The notes under the pieces were generated by a model that saw nothing but the letters and a program-made list of their open reading frames with translations, did no database searches and was not told where the DNA came from. Shown here in pieces: positions 1-10,996 of a stretch of DNA of 64,000 nucleotides. How positions within the stretch are numbered: position 1 is the first letter of the stretch; each line of letters opens with the position of its first letter. Both the position numbers and the translations under genes were made by a program. This stretch comes from Guadua angustifolia (lineage: Eukaryota > Streptophyta > Magnoliopsida > Poales > Poaceae): the NCBI GenBank assembly GCA_036346375.1, contig CM070508.1:25240852-25304851 (forward strand). Direction: 5' to 3'.

Positions 1-1689
1 AGTATGGATTCGAACCAAATCCCCCCAAATCCCTTGTTTTCCCCATCTATTCCACAGCGCAAAATCCAAATCGAACCCAGATCTAGGGTGGTCCAAGGGG
101 AATACCTCAGCCAGTGCAGACGGAACTGGACCTCCTCCGCTACGGTGGGTGCGCCGGATCTGGTTCGTCGCTGGAAAGCTCGCACTCCGCCTCTTGCAGT
201 CGCCGCTTCCGTCGAAGCCGGAGAGGAGGTCGTTAGTCTCCCAGATGCGCGAGCAGCGATGGGAATGCCAGCCTTGCCCGACCACGGGTTTCTCTCTCAT
301 ACTGAAGGATTCCCTTAGGGACGGGCCGCCGTTCTGTGCTTCGGTCCCTTGATCGCCTTCCCTTTCCCATGCGGACGGGAACGGGACGCTCGACGGGAGG
401 TCGTTGGAGACAGTCTTAAGCTGACAAATCCGGCCATATATACATCATCTAATAGGCGCAAGAATTCCCGAGCAACCAGGGGGGCCACGTGTCCCCCTAG
501 GCGTTTTCGTGGAAAAGCCCCTCCGTTTCTTTAAATTACGGATAAGTCCTTGTAAATTATGAATAGGTCCTTCGCGATTTTTTGTGAGGGAAAAATATTT
601 TTTTCCAGATCGCGTTTGGGTCCCTCTCGCGCTGTTTTGCAGAAAAAACCTCCCGTTACATTTAAATCGCGAGCAAGCCCTTTTCTAATTTTTCAGGATA
701 GCGGACAGGTCCAAAAACGTAACAAACAGGTCCTTGCTCCTTACGTCTGGGTCCTTTCTCCGTTTTTTAAGTAAGATAGATCTGATAAATTCCGAAATTC
801 CGTTTAGGTCCCTACACGCGGTTTATAGCTAAATTAGAAATCGCGTTTAGGTCCTTTCATCGATTTTTTTCTCACGGTTTTCTAAAAAAATGAAAAAAAG
901 GCTTTCTTAGAAAACACAGATTCGTCGAGGGTTTATAACTGAATTGGAAATCGCGTTTATGCTTTTTTCGTCGCGGCGCGGCATCGCGCGCGATTCAATC
1001 TAGTATAATAGGGCATCCAAGATCTCAAAGGAGACGATTTTTTTTCTTCAAAAGCAGAGCAAGTTGAGGTATGACAGGCAGCCCGCCCTTGTGACAATAC
1101 GATCGAGCGAGCAACTAGAATTGCACTGCACGTTTTTACCACCAGACTCTGTAAATTCTACGTATAAATTAGTTCCTTGTTTTCTTACCTTCATGAGCTG
1201 ACAAAGTTAATTAAGCCGGCCAGGGTGGTTAACCAGAGATCTAGGAGGACAGGGAAGCCACACGATTCGGCATTGGACGGGCATGCATGCCCATTTCTTT
1301 TTATTGGCTGTTGGTTGGGCAAGATTATCTGATTCGGCTGCAGTGTGCGCTGGTGGCCATGGCAGGGGCAGTTGCAGTGTGATTGATGTCTATGGATCTG
1401 CAAAGAAAAAAAGGGAAGGGAGGGGAGAGAGATGCAGCTATGGTTGAATTGGTCGTGGGCACGGGCAGCGTGTTGCCTTGTGTTGATGGTTTCAGAGGAC
1501 AGGGAGGTTTCTTGGGGTCCGTAGAAAGGCTGGAAACCCCATGCCATGGTCCTCCTCAAGACTGAGGTGAGGTGATGTACGGTTGTACCAGTTCACTTCG
1601 GGCCTGTTTACTGCTGCTGCTGCGAAAAGGAGCTCATATGCCTCACTAACACTGTTACTAGTAGAAGGTCAAGCCGGCCTAAAATGTCA
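1..1689. other. Intergenic DNA, no gene called
   Basis: Bases 1-540 are GC-rich with short open frames on both strands, none of which I recognise. Bases 540-960 are AT-rich and repeat the theme 'aggtcc' followed by 'cgcg...tttt' about seven times at irregular spacing, which looks like a decayed repeat. From 960 to 1689 I see no conserved protein, no RNA gene and no clear terminal repeats. It could be an old LTR or an intron or UTR piece of a gene beyond the left edge. Confidence 0.4.
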
Positions 1690-1850
1690 CAATCTCGGTC
1701 CAAGCAGATGAGATTTCGGCAAGAAGAGCCGACATTTCGGCGAGAAAATCGACAATGTTTCGTTGAAAAAAGTACCTAGTTGGACGAAATCTCGGTCTAA
1801 ACACCCGAGATCTCAGTGAATCTCGCCAAGATTTAAAATTCTGCTGACCG
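1690..1850. repeat. Decayed 'atttcggc / atctcggt' repeat
   Basis: Short words built around 'gatttcgg', 'catttcgg', 'aatctcgg' and 'gatctcag' recur in both orientations over about 160 bp. The same wording recurs in the AT-rich tracts at 14800-15560 and 33850-34440, so this is probably one dispersed, unclassified repeat family. There is no coding potential. Bases 1851-2380 beyond it are unclassified AT-rich sequence. Confidence 0.35.
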
Positions 1851-2384
1851 GAGCTGAGCTTCTTTAGCCGGATTTCTGCCGGAGATCACCGGAGCGGGAG
1901 CTCGGTCGAGAGGAGAAAATGACAAAACTGAGTGAGATGGGGAAAATGAGTAGTTCTGTTCGGACAGCTGAGTGAGTGAACATCTTGTGTAGCCTTTGGA
2001 CAGTGGAAACACATGTGAATGACTAAGGACTGAGTACAATCAGATAGAGAGCAAAGTGAGCTAAAGGGCAGTTAGTCATGTGCTTAGCAAAGTGAGCTAA
2101 AGAGCAGTAAATTATCAAAATCTTAGTAAATTTCAATTGAATGAAAAATAATTCAAACTAAGTTAGAAAATTTTAAACATTTTTGTGGTTGCTCCTGACG
2201 CATCACTAACATTCCCATAAAATTTTCAGATCATGATCAAGCCTAAGAAATTTTCAAAAATTCTAATAGTGCTACTTTGCTAAAATGGTCTCCCGAAACT
2301 AGAATTTTTTTTTAAATGGTCTCCATGGCATGAAGTTTTTCATCCGAGTTTGTCTAAAGTGCTCGAATAAGGCTTTGTCTTGAC

Positions 2385-2440
2385 TGAGGTCATAGGTTCA
2401 AATCCCACTCAAAACATTAAATTTTTTTCACTTTCTTTTT
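2385..2440 (+). repeat. tRNA-derived SINE-like fragment (B-box)
   Basis: The segment holds a good RNA polymerase III B-box, 'ggttcaaatcc', in a tRNA-like context and is followed by a T-rich tail. No convincing A-box or foldable acceptor stem is present, so it is a SINE or tRNA remnant and not a tRNA gene. Gypsy-1 is inserted about 50 bp downstream. Confidence 0.25.
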
Positions 2441-2559
2441 TAAATCTAATGACCTGTCCAACTCCTCACCAAACTCTAGCAGTGCAGGTGTCAGCGTAGT
2501 ACACGCTAGGGTACCCTCTCCACCGCATAAAAATACAAACCTCACGTGGCGGCTTGCGT

Positions 2560-3095
2560 CAGGCGGGCGATCACGGCCGCCGGCCGAGCGTCGGCCACGT
2601 GGTGTCCGGTGGCGAGTGGGCGAACACGCCTGCTCGCCCGGCGCCCGGCCTACGTGGCGGCAGCAATCAGGCGGCGATCACGGCCGCCGCCGGCGTCGGC
2701 CCGTGGCGTCCGGCGGCGGTGGGCGACCGCCACGCTTCGCCGGCGCCCGGCCTACGTGGCGGCTTAGCGTTAGGCGGCGATCACGGCCCGCCGGCGGCGT
2801 CGGCCACGTGGCGTCCGGCGGCGGTGGCGAAACACGCCTGCTCGCCGGCGCCCAATCTCGTGGCAAGCTTCGCAATCGGGCGGCGATCACGGCCGCCGGC
2901 GGCGTCGGCCACGTGGCGTCCGGCGGCGGTGGCGAAACACGCCGCCGCGCCGGCGCCCAATCTCGTGGCGGCAGCAATCGGGCGGCGATCACGCCCGCCG
3001 GCGGCGTCGGCCACGTGGCGTCCGGCGGCGGTGGCGAAGCGCGCCGATCGCCCGGCGCCCGGCCTACGTGGCGGCCTAGCAATCGAGACGGCGAG
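2560..3095 (+). repeat. ~105-bp tandem repeat in the 5' LTR, with G-boxes
   Basis: About five units, each beginning near 'ggcggcgatcacgg' (near 2564, 2672, 2776, 2882 and 2985), carry 'gtcggccacgtggcgtcc' and 'ccggcgcc'. Several units contain the palindromic G-box CACGTG; others have TACGTG. The GC-rich open frames here (up to 237 codons) are by-products of the repeat and not proteins. Confidence 0.85.
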
Positions 3096-3409
3096 GGCGT
3101 CCTGCTCCTCCGCCGCGAGGCAAAAAGGTGGAGCACGGTGGCTCGCCTCGAAGGCTCCTTCCACTCTGCGTACCATGTCGAGCAGCGCAGCTGCCATAGC
3201 GAGCTTATCGGTACAAGGGTTTACGCAACAAGCCCATTCCTCGGCGCCTCTCACCTACATGCCATAAAGGGTCCCATCCGTGGACCGGGCAAGAACGCAG
3301 CGTAAGCATTTAATGAAATTTGGAGGAGCACGGACGGCCGAGGAAGGAGTAATAAATGTATGAGGATCGACATGATGACCTCCTTTTACCTACTCAGTTA
3401 GCTTTGGCC

Positions 3410-3416
3410 TATATAA
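3410..3416 (+). promoter_or_regulatory. LTR promoter TATA box (5' LTR)
   Basis: 'tatataa' in 'ggcctatataagggcc' lies downstream of the G-box repeat array and about 300 bp before the LTR end. The same box is conserved in the 3' LTR at 14299-14305. This is the expected U3 position; transcription should start about 30 bp downstream. Confidence 0.6.
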
Positions 3417-3716
3417 GGGCCTCCGGGTGCATGGGAAAGGGGACGGGCATTCGAGAGAAGAAAACTTGTAACTCAAGAGCTTTGTATCGACTTCACACCC
3501 TCTAAAAACAATCGGCAGAAGTAAAGGTCATTGCAGAAGGAAAAGGGGCTGAACACAGGTAAAAATCTTCGTGTCATCTGCGGTTAAATCGGCCGGAGTC
3601 CTTGGCGTAGGAGTCCCTAGGGTTTCGCCCTCTAGATTTAGCACCGACCAAGCGAGCCCTCCTCCCGAACCAAACCCGGCTCGCATCCTCCGGGCTGTCG
3701 GTGGAATACGCCGGCA

Positions 3717-3738
3717 GTAGCGCCGAGTAGGGGCTAGT
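3717..3738 (+). other. Putative primer-binding site, degenerate
   Basis: 'agcgccgagtagggg' immediately follows the LTR and aligns by position with the TGGCGCC... site of Gypsy-C. The first bases resemble the complement of a tRNA 3' end of tRNA-Asp type, but too many positions differ to name the primer. Confidence 0.3.
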
Positions 3739-4557
3739 GGTTGGCTTTTCGGCTAACTCCGGCGGACTTCGGTGTTCGCGGTTGAAGCGAGCTCGCGCAT
3801 CGAAGATGGCGGATCTGCGGCACGACCAGATCTCGCGAGGCGGCGGCGACCAAAGCGCCTCCGGCCGTCAGCGCCGGTCGAGAACCGCCGTACCCGCCCT
3901 GCGGGCGGCGCCCATTGCTCTCCGAGCGGTGGAGCAGCCCGTCGTCGAAAGGTAGCCATGGGGCGGCCACCCGCCCGAGAACTTGCACCTGTTGCCGTGC
4001 CCTACGGACCACCGCCGGTGGAGTTCGCGAGGACTCTCCGGCCCTCCGTGGGCTGCGAAGCATTCTTGGCCTCGTGGATCGGCCCAACCGGGTAGGGCTC
4101 CCGACGGTCGAGCACCGAAGGCGTACCTCGGCGCCTAAAGCGCATCTGGCGCTCTCAGGCCTCGAGTCACCCCAACGAGAAGGGCCCTGGCCAAGTGGGC
4201 CGGGGTCAAGGAACGGGCGCGCGCCATCCCGGGCCCGGCTCCTCGAGGAACCGTGAGGACCTTCGCTCTCATCTGGGCCGAGAGCCGCCCGGCGGCAGTG
4301 ATGACCTTCGCGGTCGTCTGCCGCGCCATCCGGACCAAGAGCGTCGCCATGGCAAGCAGGTGGCGGCCGACAATGAGAGTCCCCCTCATGGCTCTCACCT
4401 TCGGGACCGGGAGGAGGTCCACTCCTCCGGACTGCAGCAGCCAGGCCTCACGCTCCAGCGCCACAGTCTCGGCAAGGCTTCGATGGCGGCTCGGCTCCTC
4501 TCTGGCGTCGGGTGCAGGCCTTCTCCGGCAGGCTGCGCCGCGTGCTGGCCGGACGAG
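3739..4557 (+). other. Gypsy-1 leader and degraded gag N-terminus
   Basis: GC-rich DNA between the primer-binding site and the recognisable gag core. Open frames such as 3772-4095 and 4253-4804 look like fragments of the gag leader, but I recognise no domain in them. Frame changes are frequent. Confidence 0.45.
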
Positions 4558-5450
4558 TTTCGCCCGTGACCATAGAGAAATATGGCGGCACCACCAACCC
4601 GGAGGAGTTCCTCCAAATCTACACGACGATGGTGCGGGCGGTGGCGGATCTGAAAAGGTCATAGCCAACTACCTCCCAGCGGCCTTGGCGGGTTACGCCG
4701 CTCTGTCTCTTGAATCTCCCAGTCGGTGCACTCGTGGGGACGGTTGTCTTGACATTTTTGTCGCTAATTTTCGAGGCTCCTTCGTGCGGCCGGTGTGGAG
4801 ATGACCTCCACGCCTGGAACAAGAAAAGGGGAGTCGCCAGCGACTTCATCCGGCGATTACATCCTTTGCCGCAACACCATCCCCACATCTCCGAGCAATC
4901 GGTCGTCATCGCCTTCAAGAGGCGTCTGTGACCATAAGATGAAGAGAAGATGGCCACCGTACCATCGGCTCAACCTCAGAGCTTTTCTCCCTCGCACATA
5001 AGTGTGCGAGGCTGGAAGCGAGGGCGGCCGCAGCCCCAAGGGTGGCCAAAGGCAAGGACGAGGCAGGGACATCGAAAGGTCCGGCCGTGCGGCAAGAAAG
5101 CGCGAAGCCTTGGCGAGAGCCAGGCGAGTCTTAGCCACCGAACGCGGCAGCGAAGAAGACCAGCGCCTCGAAGCGCAGCCGCCGCGACCGGCGTGATGAC
5201 CGCCATGGCCGTATGACGACCGTCGTGGCGGCGTAACGATCGCCGTGATCGGCGCGATGACCGCCCGCGACCGTAGGGGCGACCGCCGCGATCAAAGGAG
5301 GCGAGCCCTCTTGCCGATACATAAAACCAATACCCATGACCTGAACAAGCTGCCGGGTCGTGGGCGAGATAGTGAAGCGGCTCAAGGCGCGCCATACGAT
5401 AATGATCAAGATGAAGATCCATGCGGCTTTTCGTGAGGCGGATCACCTTG
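4558..5450 (+). pseudogene. Gypsy-1 gag remnant (capsid)
   Basis: The gag core motif NPEEFLQIYTT is readable at about 4588-4630 and is followed, through stops and frame shifts, by a leucine-rich stretch, 'ASDFIRR', 'SEQSVVIAFK' and 'SFSPSHISVR'. These match the order of the Retrotrans_gag capsid domain of plant Gypsy elements. In an intact element this protein forms the virus-like particle. At least one in-frame stop just after 'DLKRS' and several frameshifts break it. The arginine- and glycine-rich codons near 5130-5300 may be the remains of the nucleic-acid-binding tail. No CCHC zinc knuckle was recognised. Confidence 0.7.
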
Positions 5451-5599
5451 TGGCGTACATCACGGTGGTTCATCCACCATTCCCTCAACGCCGCTTACAA
5501 GCGGTGAAAAGGGAGGTATCGCCCCGGCGTCGAGCTCGAGGGCGGGTCGGACCTTTGAAATGGTGAACAAGCGATCACCTTGATCGGGCCGACCACCAC

Positions 5600-5960
5600 G
5601 AGGGCACCCGACTGGGGCATCTCCGATCGTGGTAGCACCCACGGTCCGGAATGTATGGCTGGGGCGGGTGCTGATGGACGGAGGCAGCTCCATCAACCTC
5701 TTATCTGCGTCGGCATTCATGGCGCTGCAGATCCCGCGCCAGGACCTGCGCCCGACCCTGCCGTTCTTCGGGGTGGCCCCAGATGCGGGCTTGTTCCCCT
5801 TGGGTCAAGTTGCCTCCCGTCACTTTGGGGAGAAGGATAACTACCGCACCGAGATGGTGGATTTGGTCATGATTTCGACCTCCCATATACGCCTTACTTG
5901 GTCGTGGTCAAGTTCATGGCGATTACCCACTATGCTTACATGGTGGTGAAGATCTGGGGC
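5600..5960 (+). pseudogene. Gypsy-1 aspartic protease remnant
   Basis: The frame at 5629-5949 contains VLMDGGSSINLLSA, the active-site D-G-G/S motif of Gypsy proteases followed by the typical serine/leucine strand, then a second hydrophobic strand and 'FPLGQV'. In an intact element the enzyme processes the Gag-Pol polyprotein. It sits between gag and reverse transcriptase as expected. The frame is open for about 106 codons but is isolated from its neighbours by frameshifts. Confidence 0.75.
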
Positions 5961-7089
5961 CCAATGACCCCATTGTTATCAACGTGGATAGGTCTGAAGC
6001 CTGTCTTTGCCTGGCGAGCTTGGGATCTGGCGGTGCCACTTGCGTTGGCAGCGCCGACACCACTTCCTCGGGAGCCCTCGGGCCGGACCCGTGCTCACAC
6101 GGCTCGCCGGTGAAGTAAAGGTGGTCGCATACTGAGTGAAGCGAACCCGAACCGTCAACATTGGCGCCCACCTCGGCGCCAAATAGGAAAACGCTCGTCA
6201 CCTTCCTCGATCAAAGCGCAGAGCGTGTTCGCGGCAACCGTCCGACATATTTGGGGTCCCAGGAGGTGATCGAGCACCGATTAGCGGCGCTCACGCGCGA
6301 CGCCCGATCCGTGAAGAAGGTCGGGAGGTAGCCGGAGCGGCGGGGCGCCATTCGAGAAGAGGTAGAAAGGCTGGCGGCCTTGGGAATAGTCGAAGTCTCT
6401 CATCTGAGTGGCTTGCCAACCCGTGCTCGTCAAGAAGTCAACGGAGGTGGCGCGTAATGTGTCGACTTCACCGACCTCAACAAGGCCTGCAGAAGGATCC
6501 ATATCCCTGCCAAGGTCGATCTCATTAATCGACTCCACGGTAGGGTGCGAATCTTGTGTGCTACGGGCCGATTGCAGGTACCACCAGTTAGCATGGCGCT
6601 TGAAAGCGAAGAAGCGCTTTTGTAACCCCTACGGGTGTATATTGTTATGTAAGAATGGCTTTTGGCTTAAGAATGCGGTTCAACTTACGGCGTGCTATGC
6701 ATATCACCTTAGCCCACTAGGCGAAATCTGGAAGTCTATGTTGATGACTTGGTTGTGAAGATTAAGAAAAGCGATGAGTTGATCCAAGACACGGAGAAAC
6801 CTTTGCTAACCTCCGGAAGAATTGTTTGAAGCTCAACGGGAAAAATCGTGTTCGGTGTGCCCTCCGGTGATTCTTTGGGTTTCTGGTGTCGGTAGGGGCA
6901 TCGAGGCCAATCGACAAGATAGCGGCCATCGAGCACATGAAGCGCCGGTCGCGACTCAAGCAAGTTCGATGTTTGGTGTCGCTTTGGCCTCCACGGGCGA
7001 TTCATTGCCGCTTAGGCGGCGAAGCTGCCTTTGTTCAAGTTGTTGAAGAAGGCGAACCACTTGAGTGGGTGAAGAAGCCGAAGGCATTT
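5961..7089 (+). pseudogene. Gypsy-1 reverse transcriptase remnant
   Basis: Recognisable pieces in order are a 'DFTDLNKAC' fingers motif at about 6460-6490, a palm segment with the YVDD catalytic box at about 6735-6750 ('LEVYVDDLVVK'), and downstream thumb/connection pieces. YVDD is intact here, unlike in Gypsy-C. Stops and frameshifts every 50-100 codons disable the gene. Confidence 0.75.
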
Positions 7090-8330
7090 GAAGACTGAGC
7101 GATACCTCTCCTCTCCCGGTCTTTGGTTTCCCCAGCGTCGGAGAGCCTTTATACGTATATCGCCGCCACCCCGAGGTGGTAAGTGCGATGTTAGTTCGCG
7201 GAGAGGAAGGCGCCCGAAGCGGTTTACTACATCGATGAGGTATTGCATGAAGCGAAACTTCGGTATCCTCAAGCTCGAGAAGATCTTTGTCTGCGGTCTG
7301 GTTGCATCGAGCTACGGCACTACTTTCGGCGAAATCATCGTCGTCACGGCCTACCCCTTGCGGAAATCCTCCTGTCGTGAAGCGAAGGCCGCATTGCTAA
7401 ATGGTCGGTGGGCTGGGAAATTCAACATCAAATTAGTGCCCCGCACCGCTATCAAGAGTCAAAAGTTGGCGGAGTTAAATCATTGAGTGGACTCCGCCAC
7501 TCTGGCCGAAGAAGCACCGTGTCTTCCCCACGGGCGTTATTCTTTGATGGATCCTTGTTTGGAAGGCGCGAAGTGGGGTTGTCTGGTCTCCCGGCCGGTG
7601 ACACCCTCCGATGCGTGGTCGCCCTTGAATTCAAGGCCACCAACAACATTCTTTGAGTATGAAGGTCTGCTGGCGGAAATTGCGCGTAAACCGGCGTTGG
7701 GCATCGAGCGTCTCAAGTCAAGGAGATTCCTGCTGGTCATTAATCAAGCTCGGAAGGAGTTCAATGTTTCGACCCCACCATGGCGGCGTACTGGCGGAGG
7801 TCAGAAGAATGGGCGTCGTTTTGAAGGTTTGGGGTATATTCATATCCTCGGCGTGACAATCACCTTGCGGACGAATTTGTCGGCTTGCATCCTCAAGGGC
7901 TCTGTTCGGTCGGGGTCTTGAAGAAAGACTACATGACCGTCCATCGCACCCACAATTCGGTGGGGATGATGGTGTCATTGTCATGACCCCGGTCAGTGGG
8001 GGACGGCGGCAAAATTGTCATGACCTCGGCTCAGTGGGGAAAGCGGTGCATTGTCCACGACCTCAATTCGAGGAGGGAAGGCGGCGTGCCGCCTCGGCCC
8101 AGTCCGGGAGGGAAGGCGGCGGTCTTCCGAGGCGACACCAGGAAAGCTTCGGCCCGGTAGTACCAGGCGAGCACCGAGTGGTCGCCACCCTTGGGCGGGA
8201 AGATCGATGGATGGACCCTATCACGGCCTTCTGCGTGACCAAGTGATCCCGGCGATGATGCCTCGGTGAGAAGATTGCACGAAAGGCCAAGTGCTATACT
8301 CACGGTAGGTGGGGACCTATATCGCCCGAG
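7090..8330 (+). pseudogene. Gypsy-1 RNase H and tether remnant
   Basis: The sequence continues from reverse transcriptase. 'LFFDGSLFG' at about 7540 matches the first catalytic aspartate motif (FDGS) of Gypsy RNase H, and 'ALEFKATNNI' at about 7625 resembles the following 'FxATNNxAEYE' motif. Later parts are scrambled over several frames; bases 7930-8330 are GC-rich linker with no domain I can name. Confidence 0.6.
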
Positions 8331-9410
8331 CGAAGCGGAGTTCTCTTGAAGTGCATCACTCGGGAAGAGGGAGCACGCTCTCGATATCCATGGGCGTGTC
8401 ACGGGAGCCATATGTCGGCGGACTCTAGTCGGCAAGCGTTTCGCCAAGGATTTTATTGGCCTACCGCCCTCCGGGATGCTGCGGTGGTGAGGGCGTCTGG
8501 CTTGTCGATTCTTTGCCGAGCAAACCCACCGACCAGCCCAAGCTCGCAAACCATCCCACTCTCTGGCGTTCGCGATGCAGAAATTGAATATCTGGGTCCG
8601 TTCCGCGAACCACGAGGGGCTTCACCCACCTCTTTGTCGCCATCGATAAGTTCACCAAGTGGGTCAAAGCCGAGGCAATCACGCGGGCCATCACGGCCAT
8701 TGCGGCTGATAAGTTCATCTTGTGGGATCTTCACCGCTTTGGAGTCGCCAATCGTATCATCACCGACAACGGCACCAGTTCACCAGTAGCGGCTTTTACG
8801 GAATTGCAGTGAAGAAATGGGCACCAAGGTATGTTTAACCGGTGGCCCATCCATGAGCAATGGTCAGCGGAGCGCCAATCTGTTGTCTTGAAAGACCTCA
8901 AGACAAGAGCGTTCGATTGGCTTCACAAGAGGGTCTTGTGGTGGCGGAAGAGCTCCCGCCGTCTTTGTGGTCGCTCCGCACCACACCAAGGCGACAGGCG
9001 AGACGCCTTTCTTCTGATATCTGAGGCGGAGGTGTCCTCCCCCTCCGTGTCGCTTTCGGTTCCCCAGCGTCTCGGTGTTCAACGAAGAAGACCAAGAGGA
9101 TCTCCGGCGAAGATGTCAACCTTACGGAGGAGGTGCGGGATCGTCTTTGCTCTCCGCGCCGCCCGCTTCTGTGAGCTCAGCGGTACCACGCCACCGGGTC
9201 TCGAGAGAACATCGGCGATGGGCGACTGGTCTTCGCGAGATTGAGCGCATCATGCCGGGTTGCATAAATCTCCCGATGGGAGGGCCCTTCAAGGTGGTCT
9301 CGATATCTCGACCGGGCGGTCGGTTGTGCCGAGGGCGGTGAAGAGCCGGCGAACTCCTACAACATAGCCTTGTTGCGGAAGTTCTATCCCCGAGGGAATT
9401 GTAAGTACCA
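8331..9410 (+). pseudogene. Gypsy-1 integrase remnant
   Basis: Reading across frames, the zinc-binding N-terminal region lies at about 8345-8470 ('KCITREEG'), then the catalytic core with 'FTKWVKAEAIT' (8650-8685) and 'IITDNGT' (8755-8775), which holds the second catalytic aspartate. The C-terminal 'GGPFKVVSISRPG' and 'NIALLRKFYP' (9275-9400) are the standard pol end of grass Gypsy elements. The gene would insert the cDNA into the genome; here it has several frameshifts. Confidence 0.75.
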
Positions 9411-10996
9411 ATGACTTGCTCCAATCGACCTCGAGTCGTCCTCTTCTTAGGTGGTCGGTGATTCTTGGCGATCGATAAAGCGATTGCCCGTGACTTTTGC
9501 TTCTCCATTATTATTCCTCTTAGTTGTGCTTGAGTGGCAATTATGCGCATGTATGTTGCTGGTTACGTGCGTTTGCTAATTCCTTTGTGAAATCCATGGC
9601 GATCTTGGCGTCTGTGTACCTGCTTAGCCCGGCGTAGGGGCGAGTTAGATGCAGTGCTCGACGCGGCTCGCACACCTCGAGTTAGCTCTCTGAAGCACCG
9701 CTGGTCGTCACCATGAGCACCGTCGACCTAATGCCACCCCCAGCTTCATTGCTTTGGTACCAAACACCGCATGATTCGGTTTCTGGCGATTCACAAGGAC
9801 TTAGAATCCAAACAAAGGCGAGCCAGGACACTTCATCTTTGGGACTTAGAATGTTCAGGCCTACCTTGCGTATGCTCTTCGGATGTTTACTCACCTTTCG
9901 GTGAGTAAATGCATGCTTGTGAGGTAAGCATAAAAGTGTTGGCTTACTTTCACGACAAGCCCTGCGTCTAAAATTTGGTGCTTCGCCTCGTCGAGAAATT
10001 TGATCGCCCGATGGCTCGAAATTTGCTGCTTGCGCCTAAAGCTGCTTTCGCCAGCGCTCAAGGTGCTCGCCGGCGCCCGTTGGTGGTCGCCCGGCCTTCG
10101 GTCGGTTGCCAGATGGCTCGGGGCTGCTCGCCAGCGCCCTCAAGCTGCTTCGCCAGCGCCCGTTGGTGGTCGCCCGGCCTTCAGCAGTGGTCACCAGATG
10201 GCTTGAAATTCGCTCGCCCGTGCCCCAAATTGCTCGCCAGCGCTCGAGTTCCTTATCTGCGGCATATAAAACAAGATAAGCGATCTATACCGCATTTTTG
10301 GCCATTTCCTTACGATCATATCACGAGATGGGTCAAGCTACGGCGTGATTATGCATAAGTATTGAAACCAATGCCCCCATGATAAAAGAAGAAGGTGTGC
10401 TAAAGTGTTAACGTCTGGCGAGGCCGAGTTATCGGAGTGTCAGTTGGGCACCACGCTCCTGCACGGCTCGTACGCCTCGGGTTGGCTCTGCGAAGCACCA
10501 CTGGTCGTCTCCGTTGAGCGTTGCTGGCCTAAGGGCACTTCCGAAAACTTGCTGTCTCGCCACGTTACGCCGTGGCGCATTCTCGGACAATCATCGGGGT
10601 CTAAGTTCCGGAAGGCCGAAACTTGCGATTATCTCGCGCAGAAACTTGACGCTAGGGCCTTGCCGTGTCCTGCGTTCCTCATTCGACTTAAGGCCATTTT
10701 TCGCCTACGTTTTATGTGGTTCGCGTAATCTATGCTTGCGATCTAGCAGCACATAAAATCATTTGGCAGAACTCAGAAACGCTACCCTAATTCAAGCGTT
10801 TTTACAAACGTTTTGCCTAAGTCGAATGGCGGCCATCCAACAAGCAAATATAACGGAAATTCAATCATACGAAAATAAACGGACACATGAATAACGATTG
10901 AACATCTAACATTCATCCAAAAGCTGTCGAGTTTTTAGCGCGAGTTCATCAACAGAAGCAACAAAAAAAAAAGAAACAGAAGAAAGCCGGCCGCCT
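9411..10996. other. Gypsy-1 spacer between pol and antisense frame
   Basis: Non-coding spacer downstream of integrase. It contains the tandem repeat listed separately at 10008-10260 and otherwise only short, unrecognised frames on both strands. Bases 10740-10990 are AT-rich. Confidence 0.5.
10008..10260 (+). repeat. Tandem repeat in Gypsy-1 spacer
   Basis: Roughly 2.3 copies of a unit of about 100 bp built from 'cagatggctcg', 'ctgcttcgccagcgccc' and 'gttggtggtcgcccggcc'. Its position between pol and the 3' LTR parallels the 58-bp repeat array of Gypsy-B. Confidence 0.6.

Larger units (their letters stand above)
2489..3716 (+). repeat. 5' LTR of Gypsy-1
   Basis: It starts TGTCAGCGTAGTACACGC and ends in 'ggaatacgccggca'. 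It matches 13379-14605 over its whole length, including the tandem-repeat block, the TATA region and the terminal 'gtcggtggaatacg'. The sequence just after it, 'gtagcgccgagtagggg', resembles the 'ctggcgcccaccgtgggg' primer-binding region of Gypsy-C and is the likely degenerate primer-binding site. The upstream part corresponds to U3 (repeats, TATA) and the part after about 3440 to R-U5. Confidence 0.85.

Noticed and set aside
1191..1565. 122-codon minus-strand and 60-codon plus-strand ORFs
   Set aside because: Overlapping opposite frames with no motif, splice context or conserved neighbour.
2546..3305. Long overlapping GC-rich ORFs on both strands (up to 237 codons)
   Set aside because: They are produced by the ~105-bp GC-rich tandem repeat of the Gypsy-1 LTR; the same set appears at 13327-14340 and none has domain similarity.
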